Part shown: positions 8,969 through 18,680 of the stretch, one piece after another
How the letters are laid out: each line of letters opens with the position of its first letter
How positions within the stretch are numbered: the first letter of the stretch is position 1
Source of the DNA: Paenibacillus sp. FSL R5-0517
GTDB taxonomy: Bacteria > Bacillota > Bacilli > Paenibacillales > Paenibacillaceae
Length of the DNA: 64,000 bases
Direction: 5' to 3'
Assembly: GCF_037974355.1 (NCBI RefSeq)
Contig: NZ_CP150235.1
Location: 1,612,001-1,676,000 of the forward strand
Program-made: the position numbers and the translations under genes
The notes under the pieces: generated by a model
What the model saw: only the letters and a program-made list of their open reading frames with translations
The model's database searches: none
Told to the model about the DNA's origin: nothing

Positions 8969-10075
8969 ATGCTGAAAATCGGCTCCCACGTGTCCTTTTC
9001 GGACAAGGGATTATTGAGTGCAACGAAGGAAGCGTCCTCGTACGGTTCCAGTTCGTTTATGATATATACGGGTGCACCACAGAATACACGTCGCAAGCCA
9101 ATTGAATCCATGTATATTGAAGAAGGTAAGCTAGCCATGCAAGAGGGTGGAATGGAAGATATCGTTGTCCATGCACCGTACATTATCAATCTTGGCTCAT
9201 ACAAAGACAACACGTATAGACTCGCTGTAGATTTCCTACAGGAAGAGATCCGTCGTACTCATGCCATTGGTGTCAAAAACATCGTATTACATCCCGGCGC
9301 TTTTACAGATAAAGATGCCCATTATGGGATCGGACGGATCGCAGAAGGGTTGAATGAAGTGCTGGAAGGTGTGAAAGAGACAGATGTGAACATCGCTCTG
9401 GAAACCATGGCTGGCAAAGGTACGGAGATGGGTCGCAGTTTTGAAGAGATCGCCCAGATTATCGAGAAAGTAACGTATAACGAGCGCCTGACAGTGTGTA
9501 TGGATACGTGCCATATTCATGATGCCGGATACGATATCGTTAACGATTTTGACGGTGTATTGGAACAATTCGATCGCACGGTAGGACTTGACCGCATTGC
9601 CGTAATGCATATTAATGATAGTAAGAATGCTGTGGGTGCACACAAGGACCGTCATACTCCAATTGGCTCCGGCTGGATTGGGTTTGAAGCGATTAACCGC
9701 ATTGTTAACCATGAGAAGCTTCAAGGACGTCCATTTATTCTGGAGACACCTTGGATTGGCAAAGAGGCCAAAACACAGCGCCCAATGTATGAGGTGGAGA
9801 TTGCGTTGCTTCGTGGGGATGTTGCCGGTCGATTCGGCCAGGAATTCCTGACAGAAGTAGAACAATTGCAACACTTTTTCAAAGGTAAAGAGATTGAGTC
9901 CCGTTCGTATATTCTGGATGTGTGGACGCTGCTCAAAAATGATGCTAAAGCCAAAAAGGCAGACCCGCGTGAACCGCTGGAACGCCTCTATGACATGGTG
10001 ACTGAAGCTGCGTTGTTCCCACATTTGAATGAAGAACAACTGAATCATCGCTTGATTGCATGGCTTGCGGGTTAA
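8969..10075 (+). CDS. nfo: Endonuclease IV (AP endonuclease) with C-terminal extension
   Basis: A class II apurinic/apyrimidinic endonuclease that cuts DNA 5' of abasic sites during base excision repair. All nine tri-zinc ligands are visible in the TIM barrel: H68, H108, E145, D179, H182, H214, D227, H229 and E259. They occur in [48 protein letters not shown] and FILETP. At 368 residues it is about 80 longer than typical family members. The extra part (about 285-368) is helical, has no motif I recognise and lies outside the catalytic barrel. ATG 8969 follows AAGGGGG. PurU follows 43 nt downstream on the same strand. Confidence 0.95.
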   Translation: MLKIGSHVSFSDKGLLSATKEASSYGSSSFMIYTGAPQNTRRKPIESMYIEEGKLAMQEGGMEDIVVHAPYIINLGSYKDNTYRLAVDFLQEEIRRTHAIGVKNIVLHPGAFTDKDAHYGIGRIAEGLNEVLEGVKETDVNIALETMAGKGTEMGRSFEEIAQIIEKVTYNERLTVCMDTCHIHDAGYDIVNDFDGVLEQFDRTVGLDRIAVMHINDSKNAVGAHKDRHTPIGSGWIGFEAINRIVNHEKLQGRPFILETPWIGKEAKTQRPMYEVEIALLRGDVAGRFGQEFLTEVEQLQHFFKGKEIESRSYILDVWTLLKNDAKAKKADPREPLERLYDMVTEAALFPHLNEEQLNHRLIAWLAG

Positions 10076-10118
10076 CCCCGCAGGTCATGGCTTATATTGA
10101 AGGAGGAAGAATAACCCG

Positions 10119-11012
10119 ATGGAGATCCACGCTAAACAAGTACGCCCTGATTCTAAAAACCGCGCCGATCGTGCGCGCATGCTCATTTCCTGTCCGGATG
10201 GTCCAGGAATTGTAGCTGCGGTATCTCATTTCCTGCATCAGCATGGAGCAAATATTGTTCAGTCGGACCAGTACACCATGGACCCTGCTGGCGGCATGTT
10301 CTTTATGCGAATTGAGTTTGATCTTCCGCAATTGTTGGTAAATTTGCCGAAACTGGAAGCAGACTTTGCAGAAGTGGCAAGCCGTTTTCAAATGGAATGG
10401 ACGCTATCAGCGGTTAGCCGCAAGAAGAAATTAGCTATCTTTGTATCCAAAGAAGATCATTGTCTGGTGGAATTGTTGTGGCAATGGCAGGCAGGCGATC
10501 TGGATGCAGATATTGCGCTTGTGGTCAGCAACCATCTGGACATGAAAGAATATGTAGAATCATTCGGCATTCCATATCATCATATTCCGGTTACAGCAGA
10601 TACCAAGAAAGAAGCGGAACAGCGTCAACTGGACGTGATCGGCAACGATGTGGATGTGATCATTCTGGCTCGTTACATGCAGATTATCTCTCCAATGTTC
10701 ATTGAGCACTATCGCAATCGAATCATTAATATCCATCATTCATTCCTGCCCGCCTTTGTGGGTGGTAAACCGTATGCACAAGCGTATAACCGTGGTGTCA
10801 AAATCATCGGTGCGACAGCGCATTATGTTACGGAAGAACTGGATGGCGGCCCGATTATTGAACAAGACGTGCAACGTGTAAGCCACGGGGATGATGTCAC
10901 CGAACTGAAGCGTATTGGACGTACCATTGAGCGTGTTGTGCTTGCACGTGCCGTGAAATGGCATGTTGAAGACCGGGTTCTCGTTCATGAAAATAAGACG
11001 GTTGTATTTTAA
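10119..11012 (+). CDS. purU: Formyltetrahydrofolate deformylase
   Basis: Hydrolyses 10-formyl-THF to THF and formate, balancing one-carbon pools and supplying formate for purine synthesis. The 297-residue protein has an N-terminal ACT domain (about 20-100, with ISCPDGPGIVAAVS) and a C-terminal formyltransferase-like hydrolase domain. The latter carries the catalytic region INIHHSFLPAFVGGKPY and TAHYVTEELDGGPII (the Asn/His/Asp triad of the fold). AGGAGG at 10101-10106 lies 12 nt before the ATG, slightly far but the only candidate. It probably shares a transcript with nfo and ends at the bidirectional terminator at 11066-11110. Confidence 0.95.
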   Translation: MEIHAKQVRPDSKNRADRARMLISCPDGPGIVAAVSHFLHQHGANIVQSDQYTMDPAGGMFFMRIEFDLPQLLVNLPKLEADFAEVASRFQMEWTLSAVSRKKKLAIFVSKEDHCLVELLWQWQAGDLDADIALVVSNHLDMKEYVESFGIPYHHIPVTADTKKEAEQRQLDVIGNDVDVIILARYMQIISPMFIEHYRNRIINIHHSFLPAFVGGKPYAQAYNRGVKIIGATAHYVTEELDGGPIIEQDVQRVSHGDDVTELKRIGRTIERVVLARAVKWHVEDRVLVHENKTVVF

Positions 11013-11065
11013 GTTTATACTTTAATACTGTGCAAGGTTGATTCGGAACCACATAACAGATTGAG

Positions 11066-11110
11066 TAAAAAGCGACCCCATTCGTTTACGAACGGTGAGT
11101 CGCTTTTTTT
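11066..11110. terminator. Bidirectional terminator between purU and the convergent membrane gene
   Basis: A hairpin pairs AAAAAGCGAC with GTCGCTTTTTTT, with an inner ATTCGTTTACGAA loop region. There is an A-run on one side and a T-run on the other, so it can stop transcripts from both directions. Its right arm encodes the last codons of the minus-strand gene. Confidence 0.85.
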
Positions 11111-11562
11111 GCGCTGATATACTTTCCGCACAAGCCGAGCACAATACCGAATAACAGATGTCCGATTATCCAGTAGATAATGGCTGTAATATCGTAAAGG
11201 TCGGGTACACGTGAAGATAGTTGAGAGAGCGGGATGTAGAGCAGGGACGATCCAGCTCCAAGCAAGATTCCTTTGAACATCGGGTGACCTGAACGCCCTA
11301 CCCACCATAGATAGAAGATGCCGATGAACACGGAAACGACGAGATGCAGAGAGAATTCAATCCATTCGGGAAGGGTTGGCGGAAGTCGAGGTACAAAATC
11401 AATATTCAGAAGCAGGGTATATACCTTTTCACCAGTGTAAAACTGAATTGTTTTGAGAAAGAATCCAAGGACAACGCCCGAAACCATACCTGTTAAAATA
11501 CCCGGGAACCAGGGTAATGAACGATTTGAGTACCTAGTAGGGGGAGCAGCGGGTACAGACAT
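11086..11562 (-). CDS. Four-helix integral membrane protein (YqhR-like)
   Basis: A 158-residue protein with about four hydrophobic segments (roughly 20-40, 66-88, 95-115 and 125-148) and short loops. It resembles the YqhR-type membrane proteins of Bacilli in length and topology, but no catalytic motif is visible and the assignment is tentative. ATG 11562 has AGGAGGTTGTTATC upstream, a strong ribosome site. It stands alone, converges on purU and shares its terminator. Confidence 0.6.
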   Translation of the reverse strand: MSVPAAPPTRYSNRSLPWFPGILTGMVSGVVLGFFLKTIQFYTGEKVYTLLLNIDFVPRLPPTLPEWIEFSLHLVVSVFIGIFYLWWVGRSGHPMFKGILLGAGSSLLYIPLSQLSSRVPDLYDITAIIYWIIGHLLFGIVLGLCGKYISAKKATHRS

Positions 11563-11993
11563 GATAACAACCTCCTATGATTGATGCTTACTTTGAAAAG
11601 TAAACCACAGTCCCGCTTTCGAATCCATATTCAGGATATGTTATGTAAATTTAACTTGGATATCTAAAAAGTGTATGGTTTTCGTGTTAAAGGTTATACT
11701 TCATGCGATGGATTTGCGAGGCTTAATAGGTCTGTTTATGGAATTTAATGCCTTGTCCTGATACGGTTTTTGCTTGATTGGCAAGGGATTATTCATCAAA
11801 AACAACCGATTTTTCACGAACTTCTAAAAGAAGGTTATGGAAAAGCTTCACGCCAAGTGATACAATACAAAAGTGAATAAGTCAAAATGAAACACTCAAG
11901 CGGATTCACTTATTGTGAAATTCGGTTTGCTTGTATGATGAGAGGGATTCGCTTGCGCACCCGACTTATCTAAAGACATGAGGAGGACAAACC
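11563..11993. other. 431-bp non-coding region upstream of tkt
   Basis: No gene is seen here. It must hold the tkt promoter. One weak candidate is TTGTGA (around 11914) with TATGAT 15 bp downstream, which is short spacing. A small palindrome, TTCAC-TTATT-GTGAA, overlaps this candidate -35 and could be an operator. Nothing else stands out in the AT-rich remainder. Confidence 0.4.
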
Positions 11994-14036
11994 ATGACTG
12001 ACAAGAACGAAGCGATTCAAAAGGATGAAAATACTACAATCGACAACCTGTCGATTACGACCGTACGTACTTTGGCGATTGATGCAATTGAGAAGGCAAA
12101 TTCCGGACATCCGGGTATGCCTATGGGCTCCGCTCCAATGGGGTACCAACTTTTTGCAAAAACGATGACTCATAACCCGGACCACCCAACTTGGGTTAAC
12201 CGGGACCGTTTTGTCCTGTCTGCAGGACACGGCTCCATGTTGCTGTACAGCTTGCTGCACCTGAGCGGATACGATCTTCCAATGGAAGAACTGAAACAGT
12301 TCCGTCAATGGGGAAGCAAAACACCGGGTCACCCGGAATTCGGACATACTGCAGGTGTTGATGCAACTACAGGCCCACTGGGTCAAGGTATTGCAATGGC
12401 TGTAGGTATGGCGATGGCTGAAGCTCAACTGGGCGCAACTTACAATAAAGATAAGTTCAACGTCGTTGACCACTACACTTACGCAATCTGTGGTGATGGT
12501 GACTTGATGGAAGGCGTATCGCATGAATCAGCTTCCCTGGCTGGACGTTTGCACCTGGGCAAATTGATCATGTTGTTCGACTCCAATGACATCACACTCG
12601 ATGGTAAATTGGATCTGTCTTCTTCCGAAAGTATCGCGAAGCGTTTTGAAGCTTATGGCTGGCAAGTGCTGCGCGTAGAAGATGGTAACGATCTGCCTGC
12701 AATCGAAAAAGCAATTCAGGAAGGTCAAGCAGATACACTGCGTCCTACACTGATCGAAGTTAAAACGGTTATTGGTTATGGTAGCCCGAACAAACAAGGT
12801 AAAGGCGGCCACGGCGGTACTCACGGATCTCCACTGGGTGCAGACGAAGCCAAATTGACTAAAGAGTATTACAAATGGGTTTATGAAGAAAACTTCCACG
12901 TACCAGCTGAAGTTCGCGATCACTTTGCACAAGTGAAAGATCGTGGTATCTCTGCTAATAAAGCTTGGGACGAGAAATTTGCCGAGTACAAAAAAGCATA
13001 CCCTGAGCTGGCAGCTCAATTCGAAACAGCGATTAACGGCGACCTTCCAGAAGGATGGGACCGTGATCTTCCTAAATATGCAGCAACAGACAAAGCGCTC
13101 TCCACTCGTGTAGCATCCGGTAACGCTCTGAACGGTCTGGCACATAACGTGCCACAACTGACAGGTGGATCTGCTGACTTGGAAAGCTCCACAATGACTC
13201 ACTTGAACAACCTGGAGAACTTCACACCTGAAGATTACTCCGGCCGTAACATCTACTTCGGTATCCGGGAATTCGGTATGGCTGGAGCAATGAACGGTAT
13301 GGCACTGCACAGTGGTGTGAAAGTATTCGGAGGTACGTTCTTCGTATTTACCGATTACCTTCGTCCGGCTGTTCGTCTGGCTGCCCTGATGGGATTGCCT
13401 GTAACGTATGTTCTGACTCACGACAGTATCGCTGTTGGTGAAGACGGTCCTACGCACGAACCGATCGAGCAACTGGCATCCCTGCGTATCATCCCTAACC
13501 TGACGGTTATTCGTCCGGCTGACGGTAATGAAACTTCGGCTGCTTGGGCTTACGCGCTTGAGAACAAGAGCAATCCGGTTGCACTCGTACTCACTCGTCA
13601 AAACCTGCCGATCCTCGAAGGTACCGTTGAAGGTTCACGTGAGAACGTGAAACGTGGTGCTTATGTTGTGTCTGATGCAAAAGATGGCAAACCGGTAGCA
13701 CAAATCATCGCTACAGGTTCTGAAGTGCAATTGGCTGTTAAAGCTCAAGCAGCACTTGCAGAACAAGGCATTCAAGTTCGCGTAATCAGCATGCCAAGCT
13801 GGGATCTGTTCGAGAAACAGGACAAAGCTTACAGAGAGTCAGTTCTTCTTCCGGATGTTAAAGCTCGTCTTGCAATTGAAATGGCTTATCCAATGGGCTG
13901 GGAGAAATATGTTGGAGATCAAGGTGACATTCTCGGAATCAGCACATTCGGTGCTTCCGCGCCTGGCGACCGTGTTATCCAAGAGTATGGCTTTACAGTG
14001 GACAACGTGGTTAGCCGCGTAAAAGCATTGCTGTAA
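11994..14036 (+). CDS. tkt: Transketolase
   Basis: A thiamine-diphosphate enzyme of the non-oxidative pentose phosphate pathway that moves two-carbon ketol units between sugar phosphates. The 680-residue protein shows the family order: TPP domain with GHPG (residues 38-41), the SAGHGS and GPLGQG loops and the GDGDLMEG metal/TPP motif (167-174); a pyrimidine-binding domain with FGIREFGM and the [14 protein letters not shown] loop; and a C-terminal regulatory domain (about 550-680). The start is clear, with GAGGAGGACAAACC before ATG 11994. Codon use is strongly biased, as for a highly expressed gene. It is followed directly by a dispersed repeat. Confidence 0.97.
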   Translation: MTDKNEAIQKDENTTIDNLSITTVRTLAIDAIEKANSGHPGMPMGSAPMGYQLFAKTMTHNPDHPTWVNRDRFVLSAGHGSMLLYSLLHLSGYDLPMEELKQFRQWGSKTPGHPEFGHTAGVDATTGPLGQGIAMAVGMAMAEAQLGATYNKDKFNVVDHYTYAICGDGDLMEGVSHESASLAGRLHLGKLIMLFDSNDITLDGKLDLSSSESIAKRFEAYGWQVLRVEDGNDLPAIEKAIQEGQADTLRPTLIEVKTVIGYGSPNKQGKGGHGGTHGSPLGADEAKLTKEYYKWVYEENFHVPAEVRDHFAQVKDRGISANKAWDEKFAEYKKAYPELAAQFETAINGDLPEGWDRDLPKYAATDKALSTRVASGNALNGLAHNVPQLTGGSADLESSTMTHLNNLENFTPEDYSGRNIYFGIREFGMAGAMNGMALHSGVKVFGGTFFVFTDYLRPAVRLAALMGLPVTYVLTHDSIAVGEDGPTHEPIEQLASLRIIPNLTVIRPADGNETSAAWAYALENKSNPVALVLTRQNLPILEGTVEGSRENVKRGAYVVSDAKDGKPVAQIIATGSEVQLAVKAQAALAEQGIQVRVISMPSWDLFEKQDKAYRESVLLPDVKARLAIEMAYPMGWEKYVGDQGDILGISTFGASAPGDRVIQEYGFTVDNVVSRVKALL

Positions 14037-14156
14037 TAGAGGTTGTTCAAAAAGTCTACTTTTGATTACGAAGGATGCCTCACGGCATCATCAGCGTCGA
14101 ATATGGGATTCAGCCGAAAAGTACTGAAAACCTGACTTTTTGAACACGCACCTATA
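14037..14156 (+). repeat. 120-bp dispersed inverted-repeat element
   Basis: An element starting at the base after the tkt stop. Its ends are imperfect inverted repeats: TAGAGGTTGTTCAAAAAGTC on the left and GACTTTTTGAACACGCACCTATA on the right. The core has TTTTGATTACGAAGGATGCC and a GAAAAGTACTGAAAACCTGAC segment. A related but decayed end (GACTGAAAACCGGACTGAACACGCACTTATA) lies at 27808-27838, after the ABC permease gene. It may also work as the tkt terminator hairpin. Confidence 0.7.
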
Positions 14157-14304
14157 GTTTCATAAGCGCTGCTATGGTTGGGAGGGCACCATGCTCTCCT
14201 GATCCATGGCAGTAAGTTATTTCCGCAGAACATGGGCGGTAACTCATTATCGCCCTGATCTGTTTTGCCTTTTGTTTTCATTAACTTCAGGGGAGCGGGT
14301 ACGC

Positions 14305-14622
14305 ATGTCACAATTCGATCAAGTCAGTGTAGTGAAAGAGGCCAACATTTATTATGAAGGTCAGGTAACCAGCAGAACGGTTATTTTGGGGGATGGCAGC
14401 AAAGTGACTCTGGGCATCATGCTTCCAGGCAGTTATGAATTCGGTACGGATTCCCGTGAAATTATGGAGATTCTGTCCGGAGATCTGAAAGTATTGCTTC
14501 CCGGAGAAGAAGAGTGGCAAGAGATTCAAGGCCAAGCTACGTTCCACGTGCCTGCCGAATCCAAATTTAAACTGGAGATACGCAGCGTTACTGACTACGT
14601 CTGCTCGTACCCGGCGGAATAA
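14305..14622 (+). CDS. ppnP: Pyrimidine/purine nucleoside phosphorylase PpnP (DUF1255)
   Basis: A 105-residue single-domain cupin of the PpnP/YaiE family, which phosphorolyses diverse nucleosides to free base and ribose-1-phosphate in salvage. Visible family segments are VTSRTVILGDGSKVTLGIMLPG, EFGTDSREIMEILSGDL and FHVPAESKFKLEI. I chose the ATG at 14305, with GGGGAG 9 nt upstream. The frame extends to 14206 but that part has no ribosome site and no family similarity. It sits alone between tkt and pgi and has its own terminator. Confidence 0.9.
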   Translation: MSQFDQVSVVKEANIYYEGQVTSRTVILGDGSKVTLGIMLPGSYEFGTDSREIMEILSGDLKVLLPGEEEWQEIQGQATFHVPAESKFKLEIRSVTDYVCSYPAE

Positions 14623-14628
14623 CATAAG

Positions 14629-14673
14629 AAGGGTAAGCAGAACCGCAACCTGCGGATTCGGTTTACCCTTTTT
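14629..14673 (+). terminator. Rho-independent terminator after ppnP
   Basis: A stem pairs AAGGGTAA...GAACCG with CGGTTTACCCTT and is followed directly by TTTTT. It lies 6 bp after the ppnP stop. Confidence 0.85.
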
Positions 14674-14810
14674 GCTTCTTGAATACGAACGACAAAGTTC
14701 GAGCGGCAAGCTTGTCAGCCCCGTGGATTTGAAGTATCCTTAAGGCAAGTTGTTTAGAATGGAATACGGAAAACACGCACTATAACCGAAATCAGGAGGT
14801 ATTTGAGATC

Positions 14811-16166
14811 ATGGCAAAAAAAGTGACATTTGACTATAGCACAGCATTGCAATTTGTAAATCAGCACGAAGTGGATTATTTCGCAGAACCAATTCGTTTG
14901 GCTCATGAGCAGCTCCACAACGGAACAGGAACAGGGTCCGACTATCTGGGCTGGATTGACCTGCCAACGGCTTATGACAAAGAAGAGTTCGCCCGCATTC
15001 AAAAAGCAGCTGCCAAAATCCAAAGCGACTCCGAAGTACTGATCGTTATCGGTATTGGTGGATCTTACCTGGGTGCACGTGCAGCGATTGAAATGCTGAC
15101 ACACTCTTTCTATAACAACCTGCCAAAAGATAAACGCAAAACGCCTGAAATCTATTTTGCAGGAAACAATATCAGTTCCACATATGTAACTCACTTGCTG
15201 GATCTGGTTGAAGGCAAAGATTTCTCCGTAAATGTTATCTCCAAATCAGGTACAACAACAGAACCGGCAATCGCTTTCCGTATCTTCCGTGCAGCATTGG
15301 AAGAGAAATACGGTAAGGAAGAAGCACGCAAACGCATCTATGCAACGACAGACAAAGCGCGCGGTGCATTGAAAGAACTGGCGAATGCTGAAGGGTATGA
15401 ATCTTTCATTATTCCGGACGATGTAGGTGGACGTTACTCCGTTCTGACAGCTGTAGGTTTGCTGCCTATCGCAGCAGCGGGTATCAGCATCGAAGAAATG
15501 ATGCAAGGTGCGGCTGACGCATCCAAGGAATACAGCAACCCGAACGTAGCAGAGAACGAAGCATATCAATATGCAGCTGTTCGTAATGCATTGTATCGTA
15601 AAGGAAAAGGCACAGAGATTCTCGTAAACTATGAGCCATCCCTGCACTTCGTGTCCGAGTGGTGGAAACAGTTATTCGGAGAGAGTGAAGGTAAAGACTA
15701 CAAAGGGATCTACCCAGCATCTGTTGACTTCTCTACAGACTTGCACTCCATGGGTCAATTCATCCAGGAAGGTAGCCGGAATATCTTCGAAACCGTGATT
15801 CAGGTTACTGAAGTTGCAGAACATATCTCGATCAAATCCGATCCGGATGACTTGGATGGTCTGAACTTCCTTGAAGGTAAAACGATGGACTTTGTTAACA
15901 AAAAAGCGTTCCAGGGAACACTGCTTGCACATACAGATGGTCAAGTACCAAATCTGATTGTGAACATTCCAGATATGACTCCATATTCTTTCGGATATCT
16001 GGTATACTTCTTTGAAAAAGCATGCGGCATCAGTGGCTACCTGCTGGGTGTCAATCCATTTGACCAACCGGGCGTGGAAGCGTACAAGAAAAATATGTTT
16101 GCATTGCTGGGCAAACCAGGCTTTGAAGAAGAGAAAGCAGCGCTTGAAGCGAGACTTTCCGAATAA
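14811..16166 (+). CDS. pgi: Glucose-6-phosphate isomerase
   Basis: Interconverts glucose-6-phosphate and fructose-6-phosphate in glycolysis and gluconeogenesis. The 451-residue protein is the short Firmicute form. It carries the two sugar-isomerase domains with [13 protein letters not shown] (phosphate loop), [30 protein letters not shown] and [10 protein letters not shown] near the catalytic Glu. The C-terminal catalytic-lysine helix region is [23 protein letters not shown] 14811 has CAGGAGG at good spacing. Codon bias is strong, like tkt. Two hairpins follow it. Confidence 0.97.
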   Translation: MAKKVTFDYSTALQFVNQHEVDYFAEPIRLAHEQLHNGTGTGSDYLGWIDLPTAYDKEEFARIQKAAAKIQSDSEVLIVIGIGGSYLGARAAIEMLTHSFYNNLPKDKRKTPEIYFAGNNISSTYVTHLLDLVEGKDFSVNVISKSGTTTEPAIAFRIFRAALEEKYGKEEARKRIYATTDKARGALKELANAEGYESFIIPDDVGGRYSVLTAVGLLPIAAAGISIEEMMQGAADASKEYSNPNVAENEAYQYAAVRNALYRKGKGTEILVNYEPSLHFVSEWWKQLFGESEGKDYKGIYPASVDFSTDLHSMGQFIQEGSRNIFETVIQVTEVAEHISIKSDPDDLDGLNFLEGKTMDFVNKKAFQGTLLAHTDGQVPNLIVNIPDMTPYSFGYLVYFFEKACGISGYLLGVNPFDQPGVEAYKKNMFALLGKPGFEEEKAALEARLSE

Positions 16167-16206
16167 TTCATCGGTCTGCTCATATAGTTAAATAAGCTAA
16201 TGTAAA

Positions 16207-16256
16207 TCTATCCGGGGATTACTGTTGAGTGTAATACAGGGTTCCCGGATATAGAT
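16207..16256 (+). other. Long imperfect hairpin after pgi
   Basis: TCTATCCGGGGA and TTCCCGGATATAGA pair across a loop that contains a second small hairpin (ACT-GTTG-AGT). No T-run follows. It may stabilise the pgi mRNA 3' end or act together with the terminator just downstream. Confidence 0.45.
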
Positions 16257-16263
16257 AACCAGG

Positions 16264-16300
16264 GCAGTTCGTCCGCGTTCACGCGGGGAACTGCTTTCTT
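16264..16300 (+). terminator. Terminator after pgi
   Basis: GCAGTTC-GT-CCGCG pairs with CGCGG-G-GAACTGC around a TTCA tetraloop and is followed by TTTCTT. It is a compact, GC-rich stem with a T-rich tail, placed 98 bp past the pgi stop. Confidence 0.8.
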
Positions 16301-16342
16301 GTAAAATGGGACTCAGGAAAAGACTAGAAAGTTGGATTTGGG

Positions 16343-16975
16343 ATGATTGAACGTTATCGCACGGTTCGAGGACCGGGCAATCTGGAAATTGTAATCAAGA
16401 AGTCGCGATTTATCGGACATATTATGCCGGTCACGACAGAGGAAGAAGCCGTTGCCTTTATTGATGATATCAAGAAAAAACATTGGAATGCGACTCATAA
16501 CTGCTCTGCGTACATGATTGGGGAGCGGGATGAGATCCAGAAGCAATCCGATGACGGGGAACCTAGCGGAACAGCAGGGAAACCCATTCTTGAAGTAATT
16601 AAAAATCAGAAATTAAAAAATGTGGCAATTGTGGTTACACGATACTTTGGGGGAATCATGCTTGGAGCCGGAGGGTTAATTCGGGCTTATACGGATGGAG
16701 CTGTAGCAGCCATTGAAGCCGGAGAAGCCATTACCAACGTGCTGCATCGTGAAGTGTTTGTTGAACTGGATTATACATGGTTGGGTAAAGTGGAAAATGA
16801 GTTAAGGAGCCGGGAAGTCCGTACAGGTGAAACTGGATTCACCGATAAGGTTACGTTGACTTGTCTTCCGCCGGATAGTGAAACCGAGGCTTTTGTAGCC
16901 TGGATCACGGATTTGACGCAAGGGCAATCCCGGATCACGGAGGGACAGCGGCTTTATTTTATTGAAGGGGAATAA
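16343..16975 (+). CDS. YigZ/IMPACT family protein (YvyE-like)
   Basis: A 210-residue protein of the UPF0029/IMPACT family. The N-terminal domain (about 1-125) has the signatures KKSRFIGH, THNCSAYMIG, SDDGEPSGTAGKPIL, VVTRYFGGIMLGAGGLIRAY. A C-terminal DUF1949 ferredoxin-like domain (about 140-205) follows. The family is linked to ribosome or translation control, but its biochemical role is unsettled. The ribosome site is weak (TTGGATTTGGG before ATG 16343). The TetR-type regulator starts 6 nt after the stop, so the two are probably cotranscribed. Confidence 0.9.
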   Translation: MIERYRTVRGPGNLEIVIKKSRFIGHIMPVTTEEEAVAFIDDIKKKHWNATHNCSAYMIGERDEIQKQSDDGEPSGTAGKPILEVIKNQKLKNVAIVVTRYFGGIMLGAGGLIRAYTDGAVAAIEAGEAITNVLHREVFVELDYTWLGKVENELRSREVRTGETGFTDKVTLTCLPPDSETEAFVAWITDLTQGQSRITEGQRLYFIEGE

Positions 16976-16980
16976 AATAT

Positions 16981-17589
16981 ATGGCTAGAAGAGCAGTCGA
17001 ACAGGAGTTGTCGAGGGAGCGGATACTGGAGGCGGCGAGGCACCTTTTTATTACCAAAGGATACCGCGCCATTTCGATGCGAAGCATCGGCCAGCATCTA
17101 GGCTATAGTCATGGGTCGCTGTATTATCACTTTAAGGAAAAGGCAGAGCTGTTCTATGCCATCGTGGTTGAAGATTTCAATTATCTGGGGCATTTGCTGC
17201 TGCAAGCTATGGTCAGGCCGGTTCGTGATGATGTTAGCAAGGTAGAGCACATTATGATGGAGTTTATTCGTTTTGGTCTGGAGAATCCCTATCAATACGA
17301 GATTATGTTTATGATCAGGGACGAAGAACTGTTGTCTTATTGTCGTACCGAACAGGGACGCTGCTTCGAATTATTTGCATCGATTATAAGGCAGTATATG
17401 AACGAAGCGAACTGTACGGAAGAGGATATTCAAAGGGTACCGCGTACGCTATTTTTGGCTATGCACGGATTCATTTCTTATTACATTCAGGACCGTTTAA
17501 CGTTTGAGGAGATTGAATCGTCTGCGCTGTCTCATGTCAAAGTGCTGTGCCGCAATCTGGGTCAGCAGCCTGAGTCTGGCGTCCAATAA
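16981..17589 (+). CDS. TetR/AcrR family transcriptional regulator
   Basis: A 202-residue repressor-type regulator. The N-terminal TetR helix-turn-helix (about 10-60) reads RILEAARHLFITKGYRAISMRS...GYSHGSLYYHFKEKAELF, which is canonical. The C-terminal ligand and dimerisation domain (70-200) is unassigned. It follows the YigZ-family gene by 6 nt, sharing its transcript. No obvious efflux or enzyme target is adjacent, so its regulon cannot be told from here. Confidence 0.88.
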   Translation: MARRAVEQELSRERILEAARHLFITKGYRAISMRSIGQHLGYSHGSLYYHFKEKAELFYAIVVEDFNYLGHLLLQAMVRPVRDDVSKVEHIMMEFIRFGLENPYQYEIMFMIRDEELLSYCRTEQGRCFELFASIIRQYMNEANCTEEDIQRVPRTLFLAMHGFISYYIQDRLTFEEIESSALSHVKVLCRNLGQQPESGVQ

Positions 17590-17692
17590 TGGCGCAATTG
17601 TTGCACCCCTACACTTCAGGGCGGTGATTTGTCATAACTTTAATTCTTTATCACATTGTCTCGCGAAAGTTAATGAGCGCAGAAGACCAAGT

Positions 17693-17735
17693 CAGGCGGC
17701 TCCGACCCGGTAAGAGGGTGGACCGCCTGTTTGTG
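17693..17735. terminator. Probable terminator between the TetR gene and YjbQ
   Basis: CAGGCGG (17693-17699) pairs with CCGCCTG (17723-17729), with extra pairing possible between CTCCGACCC and GGGTGGA; TTTGTGTG follows. It lies between convergent genes, so it may serve the + strand mainly. Confidence 0.6.
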
Positions 17736-17778
17736 TGTGCAAAAACGAAAGAACAGATGCAGGCCTGTTCGCCTGGAA

Positions 17779-18180
17779 CTAGCCTTCCATGATTTTGAGA
17801 AAGTACTCCCGCTCACGTGGTCCATCGAATTCGCAAAAATAAATGCCTTGCCAGCGGCCAAGCAGCAACCTGCCTTCGTGAATAATCACCGTCTGTGATG
17901 GCCCTGTTGTGATTGATTTGAGGTGAGAGGCTGTATTGCCTTCGGCATGTCGGTACTTGGGATGCTCCCAAGGATACACTTCGTCCAGACGTAACAAGAC
18001 ATCGTGTTTTACATCCGGGTCTGCATTCTCGTTGATGGCGATCCCCGCGGTTGTATGTGGGCAGTAGATGAGCACCGTCCCGTTCTGCACACCACTACTC
18101 TGGACAACCTGCTTCACGTCCCGTGTGATATCCTTCATTTCATCTCGTGTGGAAGTGGATATATTCTTCGTATATAACAT
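17779..18180 (-). CDS. YjbQ family protein (secondary thiamine-phosphate synthase-like)
   Basis: A 133-residue UPF0047/YjbQ family protein. The conserved stretches are IYCPHTTAGIAINENADPDV, YRHAEGNTASHLKS and LGRWQGIYFCEFDGPR, holding the three invariant histidines. The family has been reported to provide weak thiamine-phosphate synthase activity, but its true role is unknown. ATG 18180 has AAGGAGTGATTAAAC upstream. It is a single gene, convergent with the TetR gene. Confidence 0.9.
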   Translation of the reverse strand: MLYTKNISTSTRDEMKDITRDVKQVVQSSGVQNGTVLIYCPHTTAGIAINENADPDVKHDVLLRLDEVYPWEHPKYRHAEGNTASHLKSITTGPSQTVIIHEGRLLLGRWQGIYFCEFDGPREREYFLKIMEG

Positions 18181-18284
18181 GTTTAATCACTCCTTATCAT
18201 CTCTGTTCTTACCCTCGATTGTACCTTAACCACTACATACCAAACAAACCACATATGTAAGGTGAAAAAAAGAAAATCGCCTCA

Positions 18285-18458
18285 TAACGGAGAGGACAGA
18301 AATAACCTGAAGAAGCGTAAGCTAAAAGCTTTCTGTAAGAAAGCTGCTTCGGAAGCATAAGCTTCACCTTTATCACCGGATTTCCCCTTTAATACAAAGG
18401 GGATTAAAGAAATCTGGGGATAACAGTGATCGGAAGGTTGTTCTGGCCTCGCAGTGTA
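18285..18458 (+). repeat. MITE-like dispersed repeat, copy A (decayed ends)
   Basis: One of three related ~188-bp elements (others at 37193-37379, inverted, and 42783-42971). Shared blocks include CGGAGAGGACAGAA, AAAGCTTTCT...AGAAAGCT, TCGGAAGCATA, a CCCCTTT...AAAGGGG hairpin and TCTGGGGATAACAGTGATCG. The terminal TTTTACACG repeats seen in the other copies are lost here. It lies between YjbQ and the sulfate operon, upstream of the operon's promoter. Confidence 0.8.
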
Positions 18459-18516
18459 CAGGTGCGATTATAATTAATTGATCTTATATCTGGCCTAATT
18501 ATATTCAATAAAAGCA

Positions 18517-18546
18517 TTGACGATTAGCACTGCAAACTGGTAAAGT
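18517..18546 (+). promoter_or_regulatory. Predicted sigma-A promoter of the sulfate uptake operon
   Basis: TTGACG (18517-18522) and TAAAGT (18541-18546) are separated by 18 bp. The leader to cysT is then about 130 nt and carries GC-rich hairpins (ACCGGAGCTAAAGCCGG and nearby) just before the ribosome site. No known riboswitch consensus was recognised in it. Confidence 0.5.
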
Positions 18547-18680
18547 ATCAGAAAAGCAAAACCAAGTAGACTAATGGGAATAATAATAAAGTAATATCAT
18601 CCAACTTAGGAAAATGTCGTATTGAAGCCAGGAAGACTGCCGACCGGAGCTAAAGCCGGAGGCTGGGAGGGAACGCAGCA

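Noticed and set aside
9287..10048. 253-residue open frame antisense to nfo
   Set aside because: Lies wholly within a certain gene on the other strand and has no recognisable protein features.
12528..13601. 357-residue open frame antisense to tkt
   Set aside because: Shadow of a strongly biased gene; the translation is Cys/Phe/Thr-rich without any family, and there is no ribosome site.
15672..16067. 131-residue antisense frame inside pgi
   Set aside because: Same explanation: reverse-strand artefact of biased codons.
18600..18680. Possible S-box or other sulfur riboswitch before cysT
   Set aside because: There are GC-rich hairpins but the conserved SAM riboswitch core could not be found.
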